Assembly: GCA_947624455.1 (NCBI GenBank)
Contig: CANQKL010000037.1
Coordinates: 1 to 12,272, forward strand
Length of the DNA stretch: 12,272 nt
Origin: an uncultured Clostridia bacterium
GTDB lineage: Bacteria; Bacillota; Clostridia; UMGS1883
Direction of reading: 5' to 3'
Below are positions 1 through 6,337 of the stretch, in pieces. A model generated the notes under the pieces. It did no database searches. It had not been told where the DNA came from and saw only the letters and a program-made list of their open reading frames with translations. The first letter of the stretch is position 1. Each line of letters opens with the position of its first letter. The position numbers were made by a program, and so were the translations under genes.

Positions 1-3000
1 GCCGTCGCCCTCGAAGGTGAAGAACATTATGCGCTGGTTTAGAGTGGCCTCGCTCTGACGGTCAAATTCCACGATCTCCCACTCGCCCATGGTGTCGGGG
101 ATTATCGCCTCCACAAAGGGAGCGTACATCAGATGCTCGTTTGTCAAAGTCACCTTGACCTCGCCGTGGGTCCGCACCCTGAGCCGCACCTTGCTCTGGG
201 CGGCGGGAGCGTAAAATACGGTGGTGTGCGCGAAACGGGAGCCGTCCCCCGCCAGGCTCACCCGGGCGAACGAAACTCCTTCCTCCTCCATGGCCGTAAC
301 GCTGCCATAATTGACGGCGGTGAAGAACTCGCTTTGCCAGGTGTCGGTGGAGCTGGTGTCCTGAATGGGGAGCTTATCCATAATAGCCTCGTCAGGCGTA
401 TACAGCAGGGTCGAAAGACCGATATTGTCCTCGCTCTGTCCCTCGGGGAACCGAGATTCATAGGCCTTGGCCACATATTTGAGTCTTTCGTCCGCCATGT
501 CGGCCTTGGCAATGTATTTGTAGTAGCAGTACACCGGCCCTATGGCCTGATAGAGATTGCCGCGGTTGGTGTCATTTATGTCGCCATAGTAGTAGCCGCC
601 CACGTCAACGCTGGGGAAAGGCACGTCCAGGCCCAAATTGTAACGGGAAATAATGTCGCAGCCCGCCAGCAGCCTGTGGTCGGCGTATTCAAAGACGTTC
701 ACGCCGTTGTCGGCGGCGGTGTACTCGCCGGTTACCGGGTCAACCAGGGTGTTCTGCTTGAGCGTCATCATGGCGCAGGTACTGAGGGCGGCGTTATTGC
801 CGTAGGCGTGGCCCATATCGCGGCCCATCTCAATATGGGCTATAACCGGCTCGTCCAGATCCTCGCCCAGCATCTCGTCCTGCCTTATGAGCTTGAACAC
901 CTGCACTATCGCGCCGCCAGCGACGGCGGATTCTCCGCCGCCCTCGGGGTTGACCGTGGTGCGGACCACGGCGGTCTTGTACTGCTCAAAGTCGTTGCGG
1001 AAAATGGCGCTGGCCATGGTACCCTCGTTACAGATGCCGTGCTGATTCATCCAATGGTAAAATCTGTTGTGCTTAGGATTAATGGTTTCCAGCATACCCA
1101 CGAACATACTGTTGTCCGAGGCGGTCCAGACAAGCTCGGGAACGTCGGTGGAGCTGTACTTCATAAGCTCGGCGGCAAAGCTCATCTTGTAGGCTATCGC
1201 GCCGTGATCTATTCGGTCGCTGCCCAACGTCGCGTAAACGTCCCGAAGCTCCGACCACTTGCGGATTATATTCATGGCGTTTGTACGGTAAGCCTCGTTG
1301 CCGGTTATAACATACATCAGCGCCTGATTCGCGGCAGTACCCGCGTCGGTGCGGAGATTTTTGAGCCTTGTCTCAACCACAAGCTTAGTGGTGTCGCCGT
1401 CGCCGTCCCAGGCATGGATGCGGGGATTCAAGCTGGAGCTCGATATGGCCGCCAAGGTGTTGAACGCGCTGGCCCAGGGTTCGTCTCCGGCCCGAACATG
1501 ACGCTGCATACGGCGTATATCCTCGGCATTGACCGTAATGCCGGGATGGATAAAACCGGTAGCCGCGTCTACGGTCTCGGTTATTTCAGGCAGATAGTCG
1601 GTGATGAGGGGGCTTACCTGTTTGCCGCCGTCGCCGGCGGCGGCGCCGACCTCCTCGACCGTCCACACCTGGGGAGAGGTTTCCATGCGGAAGCTCCCGC
1701 TATAGCCGCAGAGGTAATTCTTGTTTGCCGCGCCGGTAATGGCGTAGCCGCCTTCAGACTCAATAAAGGCCCACTGTTCGTTTTGAGCCGTGCCGCGGTC
1801 ATAGGTTATAACCCCCGCGCCAGGGTCAATGGAAGCCCGGTTTATGTTCAGGTTTTTGTTGTCGGCCTTGTTGGTGATAGTGTAGAATTTGTCGGCTACC
1901 ATTGTCAAAAACCACTGGGATTTATCGCCGTTGTAGCCCGAGGCGCAAAGGTTGCCGTTCACGTCGGTGGACATATAGCTTCCGCTGCGCTTAAGCGTAT
2001 AGAACACGCCCTCCTTCATAGTCTCATAATTGCTGGAGCCGGACTCGTCGTCCACAAAGCGTCCTATGGGACGGACTCCTCTTTCAGTCTCTATCAGCTC
2101 CCAGCTCTGAGCGTCCTTCAGGCTCTCAATGGAGAATACCCCGTTTTCGGCGTTAAAGAAATTGTTTCCGTTATAGTTCAGTATGGCGACGCCGCCGCCC
2201 ATATCTATAAAATACCAGTCCTCGTTTATGCCCTTGCCGCCCCTATAAAGCAGCACCTGGGTGCCGGGCAGGTTCCCGAAGTCCAAAACGTCAAGGCAGA
2301 GGCCGTCGGAGACGTTGAAAACCGCGTAAGCGTTTTTGTGAGAGCTTTCCGCCAGTCTCCACTTAGCCTCCTGGGCGGAGCTGTCGTCGGTCATGGCCAG
2401 AGCGTCGCCGCTTTGGGAAAGATACTGGCCGGTGACTGTGTTTCTTATGAGATATATCTTTTTAGTGTCGTAATTGACCGCTTTCGTCCGGCGAAGCTCC
2501 CGCTTCTCAACGTCCTCTATGGACATTTTTTCCACCGTCAGATCGGGGGTGATAACAAAGCTGTAATTCAGCCGCTTTGAAACCTCTCCCGCCGCGACCG
2601 TGGCGGTCAGGATGACCTCGGTAAGCTCACTCACCTGCGCCCCGGGAGTTATTCCGTTCACCGTTAGCAGCTCCGGCCGGCTCGAACTCCAGGATACGGA
2701 GCGGCGGCCGTCGTCAAAGGCGTAGTAGTCAAACATTTTTTCGGCGGCTGTGCCGTTAAAATTCAGATAAGTCAGCGAAGCGTGGGCATCTACCGCCTGC
2801 TCGTCGTCCATATTTCGGATAGCCAGCTCCAAGACCTGATCGGAGGTCATGGCCTCCTTGGCAAAGAAGAACTCATCCACCGCGCCGTTGAGATCGGCGG
2901 TGGGTACGCCGTTGTATATGCTGTGGCCGATGTAATTGTTGACCGTCGCGCCGATAGCGTCGGCGGTGTTAGTGGCTCCGGAGGTAGCGGCCTCCCGGCC

Positions 3001-3528
3001 GTTTATGTAAAGAGTACGGGTGTCGCCGCTCTGGGTGATGGTGTAATTGACCCACTTGCCCAGTTCGAAAACGCCGAAGGCGCTGGCGTGTTCCTCCCCC
3101 TCGTCGTCCTCTATTCCGAAACGCACATTGTTGCCCTGATTGTACTGCCACATACCAAAGTACATAGTCCGGTGGCCGACGCCGTGGATGTCAAAAACCC
3201 GCTGCCACACATCGGGAGTCAGGCCGTCAAAGCGTACCCACATACCCACGGTGAAGTCGGTTACTCCGGCGTTAAAATTGTCGGGCAGAGTAAGGTAGGA
3301 GCCGTTGCCGTCGAATTTTGCGGCCCGGCCTGACACGCCCTCCACATATTCCACATTGCCCTCGGCTTTGACGCCTGTGGGCAGATTACCTTCAAAATCC
3401 AGCACAAAAGCGTCAGCCAGGATATCGTCTATCGACCTCTGCGCCGCGAGAGTCGCCTGGGGCAGCGCCGTAAGCGCCAGAGTCAGCGCCGTGAGTAGGG
3501 CAAAAACATTTTTCATCAGCTTTTTCAT
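1..3528 (-). CDS. Secreted multidomain alginate-lyase-family polysaccharide lyase, 3' end outside window
   Basis: An uninterrupted reading frame of 1176 codons runs off the left edge, so the C-terminus is missing. The ATG at 3528 follows a strong GGAGG with 7-nt spacing. Residues 1-29 form a signal peptide (MKKLMKN, a hydrophobic stretch, then a TLAA cleavage region). Residues about 30-230 read as a LamG/concanavalin-like domain (DFTVGMWVRFDG, RTLYINGREAA, NGAVDEFFFAKEAM). About 246-333 resemble a bacterial Ig-like domain (SVSWSSSRPELLTV). About 349-624 look like one or two ricin-type beta-trefoil lectin units (GLCLDVLDFGN, NEDWYFI, NEQWAFI). About 640-1060 match the alginate lyase fold family: NAEDIRRMQRHVRAGDEPW, NQHG (N828, H830), HIEMGRDMGHA (898-908) and RLLAGCDIISRYNLGLDVPF. 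From about 1066 a beta-rich CBM6/35-like domain begins. The likely role is beta-elimination of an acidic polysaccharide outside the cell. The substrate cannot be told from the sequence, and a hydrolase or inactive homologue is not excluded. Confidence 0.78.
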   Translation of the reverse strand, partial: MKKLMKNVFALLTALTLALTALPQATLAAQRSIDDILADAFVLDFEGNLPTGVKAEGNVEYVEGVSGRAAKFDGNGSYLTLPDNFNAGVTDFTVGMWVRFDGLTPDVWQRVFDIHGVGHRTMYFGMWQYNQGNNVRFGIEDDEGEEHASAFGVFELGKWVNYTITQSGDTRTLYINGREAATSGATNTADAIGATVNNYIGHSIYNGVPTADLNGAVDEFFFAKEAMTSDQVLELAIRNMDDEQAVDAHASLTYLNFNGTAAEKMFDYYAFDDGRRSVSWSSSRPELLTVNGITPGAQVSELTEVILTATVAAGEVSKRLNYSFVITPDLTVEKMSIEDVEKRELRRTKAVNYDTKKIYLIRNTVTGQYLSQSGDALAMTDDSSAQEAKWRLAESSHKNAYAVFNVSDGLCLDVLDFGNLPGTQVLLYRGGKGINEDWYFIDMGGGVAILNYNGNNFFNAENGVFSIESLKDAQSWELIETERGVRPIGRFVDDESGSSNYETMKEGVFYTLKRSGSYMSTDVNGNLCASGYNGDKSQWFLTMVADKFYTITNKADNKNLNINRASIDPGAGVITYDRGTAQNEQWAFIESEGGYAITGAANKNYLCGYSGSFRMETSPQVWTVEEVGAAAGDGGKQVSPLITDYLPEITETVDAATGFIHPGITVNAEDIRRMQRHVRAGDEPWASAFNTLAAISSSSLNPRIHAWDGDGDTTKLVVETRLKNLRTDAGTAANQALMYVITGNEAYRTNAMNIIRKWSELRDVYATLGSDRIDHGAIAYKMSFAAELMKYSSTDVPELVWTASDNSMFVGMLETINPKHNRFYHWMNQHGICNEGTMASAIFRNDFEQYKTAVVRTTVNPEGGGESAVAGGAIVQVFKLIRQDEMLGEDLDEPVIAHIEMGRDMGHAYGNNAALSTCAMMTLKQNTLVDPVTGEYTAADNGVNVFEYADHRLLAGCDIISRYNLGLDVPFPSVDVGGYYYGDINDTNRGNLYQAIGPVYCYYKYIAKADMADERLKYVAKAYESRFPEGQSEDNIGLSTLLYTPDEAIMDKLPIQDTSSTDTWQSEFFTAVNYGSVTAMEEEGVSFARVSLAGDGSRFAHTTVFYAPAAQSKVRLRVRTHGEVKVTLTNEHLMYAPFVEAIIPDTMGEWEIVEFDRQSEATLNQRIMFFTFEGDG

Positions 3529-3568
3529 AAATTATCCTCCTTGCCGATTTCAATAATATACATTTATC

Positions 3569-3593
3569 TTATTATATAACAATTATACAATAA
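3569..3593. repeat. Near-perfect 11-bp palindrome over the lyase -10 box, possible operator
   Basis: On the minus strand, TTATTGTATAA and TTATATAATAA are inverted copies with one mismatch, separated by TTG. The palindrome covers the predicted -10 box and start point of the lyase gene, where a repressor or activator could act. The composition is almost pure A+T, so chance is a real alternative. Confidence 0.35.
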
Positions 3594-3611
3594 TTTTTTA
3601 ATAGCTGTAAA
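3582..3611 (-). promoter_or_regulatory. Predicted sigma-A-type promoter of the lyase gene
   Basis: On the minus strand, TTTACA (3611-3606, five of six consensus bases) is followed after 18 nt by a perfect TATAAT (3587-3582). This would start transcription near 3575, giving a leader of roughly 45 nt before the ATG at 3528. The surrounding DNA is very AT-rich, so other -10-like hexamers exist (for example at 3576-3571), but none has a comparable -35 box. Confidence 0.6.
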
Positions 3612-3777
3612 TATAATTATATCGTCATAACATATAACAATACTCTCAATAAAACCCCGATTTTCTCCAGCTTTTTCCAAGGTCAAACTGTATAACAAAA
3701 TCGACTTTTTTAACGCGCCGCTTTTTTTCATAAATGCAATTTTAGTGTACATTTTTGAAAAAAATTTTTAAAAGCGA
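3612..3777. other. AT-rich intergenic spacer between divergent promoters
   Basis: This stretch separates the lyase promoter from the araC-type promoter. It is strongly AT-rich, with runs of A and T around 3755-3772 that may be curved DNA. I see no convincing gene in it. A minus-strand open frame starting at 3752 has no ribosome binding site and runs into the lyase promoter. A regulator-binding site may lie here, but no clear direct-repeat pair typical of AraC sites was recognised. Confidence 0.5.
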
Positions 3778-3806
3778 TTGACAAAATCAATTTTTTTTGG
3801 TAAAGT
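3778..3806 (+). promoter_or_regulatory. Predicted promoter of the AraC-family regulator
   Basis: A perfect TTGACA -35 box (3778-3783) is followed by exactly 17 nt and a TAAAGT -10 box (3801-3806, four of six consensus bases). Transcription would start at about 3812-3814, leaving only about 20 nt before the ATG at 3833. That leader is just long enough to hold the ribosome binding site, which argues against a start codon at 3821. Confidence 0.68.
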
Positions 3807-3815
3807 AATACCAAA
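3796..3815. promoter_or_regulatory. Perfect 7-bp inverted repeat over the -10/+1 of the regulator gene, candidate operator
   Basis: TTTGGTA (3796-3802) and TACCAAA (3809-3815) are perfect inverted copies separated by six bases. They straddle the -10 box and predicted start point. A protein bound here would block RNA polymerase, so repression or autoregulation is the natural reading. Because the left arm lies upstream of the predicted transcription start, an RNA hairpin is less likely than a DNA operator. Confidence 0.45.
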
Positions 3816-3824
3816 GGAAGGTGA
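3815..3824 (+). promoter_or_regulatory. Ribosome binding site that sets the regulator start at 3833
   Basis: AGGAAGGTGA nearly matches the full anti-Shine-Dalgarno complement AGGAGGTGA and ends 8 nt before the ATG at 3833. An in-frame GTG at 3821 lies inside this site and would be too close to it to be initiated from it. Confidence 0.7.
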
Positions 3825-3832
3825 AGGCCCTT

Positions 3833-4645
3833 ATGCATAACCATGTAAATTACATAAACAGCAATCAGACCAATCGTGATTTCAATGTTATCCAGTATGG
3901 CTACCGCCAGTGCGCGCCGGGCTTTTATGAACCCAAATATGCCCGGCAGACCTATCTGATGCATTATGTGTATTCGGGCAAGGGGGTTTTCACCGGCGAC
4001 GACATAAGCTTCGAGGTTCGGGCCGGCCAGGCCTTTCTCATAACGCCAAACGTGGTTTCGATCTACGTGGCGGACCGTTTGGATCCCTTTGAGTACCGCT
4101 GGGTGGAATTTTACGGCGAAAAGGTGGAAGCTCTGCTCAGGGACTGCGGACTTTCTGCGGAAAATCCCATATATGACGACGAGAGCGGAGAACTGGGCAA
4201 GGCGCTCAAGGACTTAGTCTCGTTGGGCAGCGCCGACGAGTACACTCTTACCGGAGCCTTCTGGGCGCTGGCCGCGACCCTCGCCAAAGAGGTGGAGCGG
4301 GCCGAAATACCGCTTGAGAACTATTTCAAGCAGGCCGTGACCTATATCCAGGTTCATATATCCGAGGGGATAAACGTCTCCGAGATCGCCCACCACCTCA
4401 ATATATCCCGGGGGTATCTGACCCTTGTCTTTAACACCGTCTGCGGCAAAAGCACCAAGCAGTACATCATAGACTACAAGATCGACGTGGCCCGGCGGCT
4501 GCTGCAAACGTCAAATATGTCCATGGAGGAGATCGGCGAGTCCATCGGCGTTACTTCTCCAAGCCATTTTTCCCGGCTGTTCAAGCTGGGAACGGGCATG
4601 ACGCCGTTGGAGTACAGGAAAAAATTCGTAAAGGTCTCCGAATGA
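3833..4645 (+). CDS. AraC-family transcriptional regulator with cupin sensor domain
   Basis: A 270-residue protein when started at the ATG at 3833, chosen because of the ribosome binding site and promoter spacing; an in-frame GTG at 3821 would add four residues. The N-terminal part (about residues 20-100) looks like an AraC-type cupin ligand-binding domain, with GKGVFTGDDISFEVRAGQ and the following ITPNVV typical of it. The C-terminal part (about 165-265) is the paired helix-turn-helix DNA-binding domain. The first helix-turn-helix is around INVSEIAHHLNISRGYLTLV, and the second is around MSMEEIGESIGVTSPSHFSRLFK, followed by GMTPLEYRKKF. Such proteins are cytoplasmic activators or repressors that answer to sugars. 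It is divergent from the lyase gene and convergent with the transporter operon, so those are its likely targets. The inducer is unknown. Confidence 0.92.
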   Translation: MHNHVNYINSNQTNRDFNVIQYGYRQCAPGFYEPKYARQTYLMHYVYSGKGVFTGDDISFEVRAGQAFLITPNVVSIYVADRLDPFEYRWVEFYGEKVEALLRDCGLSAENPIYDDESGELGKALKDLVSLGSADEYTLTGAFWALAATLAKEVERAEIPLENYFKQAVTYIQVHISEGINVSEIAHHLNISRGYLTLVFNTVCGKSTKQYIIDYKIDVARRLLQTSNMSMEEIGESIGVTSPSHFSRLFKLGTGMTPLEYRKKFVKVSE

Positions 4646-4676
4646 GGTTTCCGAACGAGAGATAAAAGCACAGAAA

Positions 4677-4693
4677 GGTGCTGTAAAAAAAAC
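4677..4693 (+). repeat. Extra copy of the element's terminal repeat motif
   Basis: GGTGCTGTAAAAAAAAC lies just after the regulator stop codon. It closely resembles the left terminal repeat at 4717-4734, in the same orientation, and the inverted right terminal repeat at 4984-4999. It could be a remnant of a second or earlier element end. Confidence 0.35.
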
Positions 4694-4765
4694 TCACTAT
4701 GTAATCTGAAGGAGCGGGGGCTGTCAAAAAAAATCGTGCAGAACAAACGAAAATCAGCTCTCGCA

Positions 4766-4788
4766 GGCGGCAGGCGAAGCCTGCCGCC
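4766..4788. repeat. Perfect GC-rich hairpin, 10-bp stem with GAA loop
   Basis: GGCGGCAGGC (4766-4775) pairs perfectly with GCCTGCCGCC (4779-4788) around a three-base loop. TCTC at 4759-4762 and GAGA at 4789-4792 could extend the stem past a small bulge. It sits inside the 283-bp element and has no T-run after it, so it is not a standard terminator on its own. Confidence 0.75.
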
Positions 4789-4804
4789 GAGAAAGCCCTC
4801 CCGA

Positions 4805-4824
4805 CGGCGTACACAGGTACGCCG
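4805..4824. repeat. Perfect 8-bp hairpin CGGCGTAC/GTACGCCG
   Basis: The two arms (4805-4812 and 4817-4824) pair perfectly around the loop ACAG. This is the second hairpin nested between the arms at 4744-4756 and 4830-4842, giving a two-hairpin, cloverleaf-like fold. Confidence 0.7.
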
Positions 4825-4862
4825 AGCGGTGATTTTCGTTCGTAGTCCAAGGGCATAAAATG

Positions 4863-4892
4863 AGAAAATTCGCTCGTAAGGGCGAATTTTCT
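4863..4892. terminator. 11-bp hairpin with A/T flanks, possible bidirectional terminator
   Basis: AGAAAATTCGC (4863-4873) pairs perfectly with GCGAATTTTCT (4882-4892) around an eight-base loop. The stem carries a T-run at its 3' side on both strands, and it lies between convergent genes, so it could end transcripts from both sides. The T-run is inside the stem rather than after it, so termination strength is uncertain. Confidence 0.4.
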
Positions 4893-4914
4893 ACATTAAT
4901 GCATTGTTCAGTTT

Positions 4915-4942
4915 TTGTAAAGCGATTACACAATGCTATAAT
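4915..4942 (+). promoter_or_regulatory. Promoter-like sequence inside the intergenic element
   Basis: TTGTAA (4915-4920), a 16-nt spacer and a perfect TATAAT (4937-4942) resemble a promoter reading rightward. A palindrome, TGTAA-N5-TTACA (4916-4930), covers the -35 box. No gene follows on the plus strand, so a transcript would be a small RNA or antisense to the solute-binding protein gene. Confidence 0.3.
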
Positions 4943-5016
4943 TGCCTTAAATTAAGTCATTCAGCCCTTGGACGGTCTGCGCCATTTTTTTACAGCCCCG
5001 TTCTTTGTATATTGCG

Positions 5017-6324
5017 CTATTTCTCAAATATTTTGTTGAAGGCCGCCACCTCGCTGTTCACTACGCCCCGATAGGTTTCGATTATGGTTGCCGCGGGAGA
5101 GCCGTTCATGGCCTCGCCGTCGCCGTAGTTGGTGGTCACGCCGGTATAGACGTCGTTGCCCTTGCGCTGGGGGATGATGCTGGTCATCATCTCGTTGTAG
5201 CGGTTCATTTGCTCGGGAGTGTAAATTTTAATGTTTTCCTCGTTGACCCGGCGTTCCTTGACCTCCATTATCATGGCCGCCAGCACCGCCGCTCCCTGGG
5301 GGTTACGGCTGCCGTTGGGTATGACAAGAGCCGTATCCCAAACGGGAGTTGTGGGCAGCGAGCCGTCGGCGCTGGGTATGGGAACAAAGTCGTGGTTAGG
5401 GTCGGCGATCTGACCGTCCTCTCCATCCACAAGTCCTATCTGCGCCAGACCCGCCTCGGAATACATAACGCCGCCAGCTCCCAGCCAGCCGTCATTTGTG
5501 GCGCTGCGGGACTGGATACGCTGGAGCTTTCGCACAAAGTCAAAATACTGGCGCATTATTGGAGTGTCAAAGTTGCTCTCAATACGTCCGTCTCCCAATT
5601 CGATAATCGGAATCGCGCCGCCCGCGTATCCGAAGTTTTGGTTCTTGTACCGGGGGCCTAAGCCCCAGCGGTCGATCTTGCCGTCCAGATTTGTGTCCGA
5701 GGTGAAGAAATCCACGTATTCCAGGAATTTGTCCCAGGTCCACTCCCCCGCCTCGTAAAGCTCCACCGGCGTCGGCAGGTTATTGTCCACAAAGGGGGCC
5801 TTATCATAGGCGATAATATAGGGCTGGTTCACGATATAGTTTGTAAAGCCGTAGTACTCGCCGTCGAACTTGAAATTGTTCATGCTCGGCTCGTCCAGCC
5901 ACTTGCTCCCCAGGTCATGCTCAACGTATTTTGTCACCGGCATTATGTAGCTATAAAGAGCGTATTTGGGGAAGGTGATGTTGCCGTCCACAAACAAAAG
6001 ATCGCTGACATCGCCGCTGGCCAGATTGCGCTGCATCACTTCAATGCCGGCGTTAAAGCCTATAACATTCACAGTCACCTTTCCGCCGAACTTTTTTTCA
6101 AAAGCGTCGATAGCCTCCTGCGCGTAAACGTCTCCGGCGGCGACCTTTTGCTCGAACGGCCAGTAAATATCCATTGTGACGTTTGGCTCCTCCAAGCTTT
6201 CCACCTCCAACAGGCTAGTCTCGAAGGGGTCGGAATGGATGGCCGAGGATCGGGAGCTGTTGGAGTATTGGCAGGAGGACAGCAGCAGGGCCGCCGCGGT
6301 AAGGATAAGAATGATTCTTTTCAT
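5017..6324 (-). CDS. Extracellular solute-binding lipoprotein, family 1, of a CUT1 sugar ABC importer
   Basis: A 435-residue protein of usual length for the family. The N-terminus is a lipoprotein signal (MKRIILI, a hydrophobic core, then LSSC with lipidated Cys18), followed by a Ser-rich linker. The mature part reads as a periplasmic-binding-protein-like fold: VTMDIYWPFEQ, a DAFEKKFGGKVTVNVIGF strand, FKFDGEYYGFTNY and the hinge-like QPYIIAYDK. Residues 210-218 (DTNLDGKID) form an EF-hand-like calcium loop, often seen in relatives of this family. It would be anchored outside the membrane and deliver an oligosaccharide to the permeases encoded just upstream. It is the last gene of the operon, 13 nt after the MalG-type gene, with an AGGAGG ribosome site before the ATG. 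The ligand cannot be predicted. Confidence 0.92.
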   Translation of the reverse strand: MKRIILILTAAALLLSSCQYSNSSRSSAIHSDPFETSLLEVESLEEPNVTMDIYWPFEQKVAAGDVYAQEAIDAFEKKFGGKVTVNVIGFNAGIEVMQRNLASGDVSDLLFVDGNITFPKYALYSYIMPVTKYVEHDLGSKWLDEPSMNNFKFDGEYYGFTNYIVNQPYIIAYDKAPFVDNNLPTPVELYEAGEWTWDKFLEYVDFFTSDTNLDGKIDRWGLGPRYKNQNFGYAGGAIPIIELGDGRIESNFDTPIMRQYFDFVRKLQRIQSRSATNDGWLGAGGVMYSEAGLAQIGLVDGEDGQIADPNHDFVPIPSADGSLPTTPVWDTALVIPNGSRNPQGAAVLAAMIMEVKERRVNEENIKIYTPEQMNRYNEMMTSIIPQRKGNDVYTGVTTNYGDGEAMNGSPAATIIETYRGVVNSEVAAFNKIFEK

Positions 6325-6337
6325 ATAATTTTCCTCC

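Larger units (their letters stand above)
4717..4999. mobile_element. 283-bp MITE-like element with terminal inverted repeats and nested hairpins
   Basis: The left end GGGGCTGTCAAAAAAAAT (4717-4734) and the right end (4984-4999, reverse complement GGGGCTGTAAAAAAAT) form inverted repeats differing by a C and one A. Inside lie further inverted pairs: 4744-4756 with 4830-4842 (one mismatch around ACGAAAATCA), 4846-4854 with 4964-4972 (TCCAAGGGC), and three short hairpins listed separately. No protein is encoded. It fills most of the space between two convergent genes. A non-autonomous transposable element or a structured RNA/terminator element are both possible. No clear target-site duplication flanks the ends. 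Confidence 0.5.

Noticed and set aside
133..2580. Very long open frame (815 codons) on the plus strand
   Set aside because: It lies exactly antisense, in codon register, to the lyase gene, whose domains and signal peptide are recognisable. Its own translation is low-complexity Gly/Val/Ala-rich sequence with no recognisable domain. GC-rich codon bias explains the lack of stops.
2782..3333. Plus-strand open frame of 183 codons
   Set aside because: It is in the same antisense register as the lyase LamG region, has no good ribosome site and has no recognisable motif.
3564..3752. Minus-strand open frame of 62 codons upstream of the lyase gene
   Set aside because: It has no ribosome binding site, covers the predicted lyase promoter, and its translation resembles nothing known.
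3821..3832. GTG at 3821 as start of the AraC-family gene
   Set aside because: The GTG lies inside the ribosome binding site and only a few bases from the predicted transcription start; ATG at 3833 has proper spacing.
4669..4692. AGCAC/GTGCT hairpin after the regulator gene as a terminator
   Set aside because: The short five-base-pair stem is followed by A-residues, not T-residues, on the plus strand, so it does not fit an intrinsic terminator for the regulator gene.
4581..4856. Minus-strand open frames over the regulator end and intergenic element
   Set aside because: They cross hairpins and the 3' end of the regulator gene, with no ribosome site and no recognisable protein features.
4916..4930. 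Catabolite-control (cre) site
   Set aside because: The palindrome TGTAA-AGCGA-TTACA has one base too many at its centre compared with the cre consensus, and it is not upstream of a gene on that strand.
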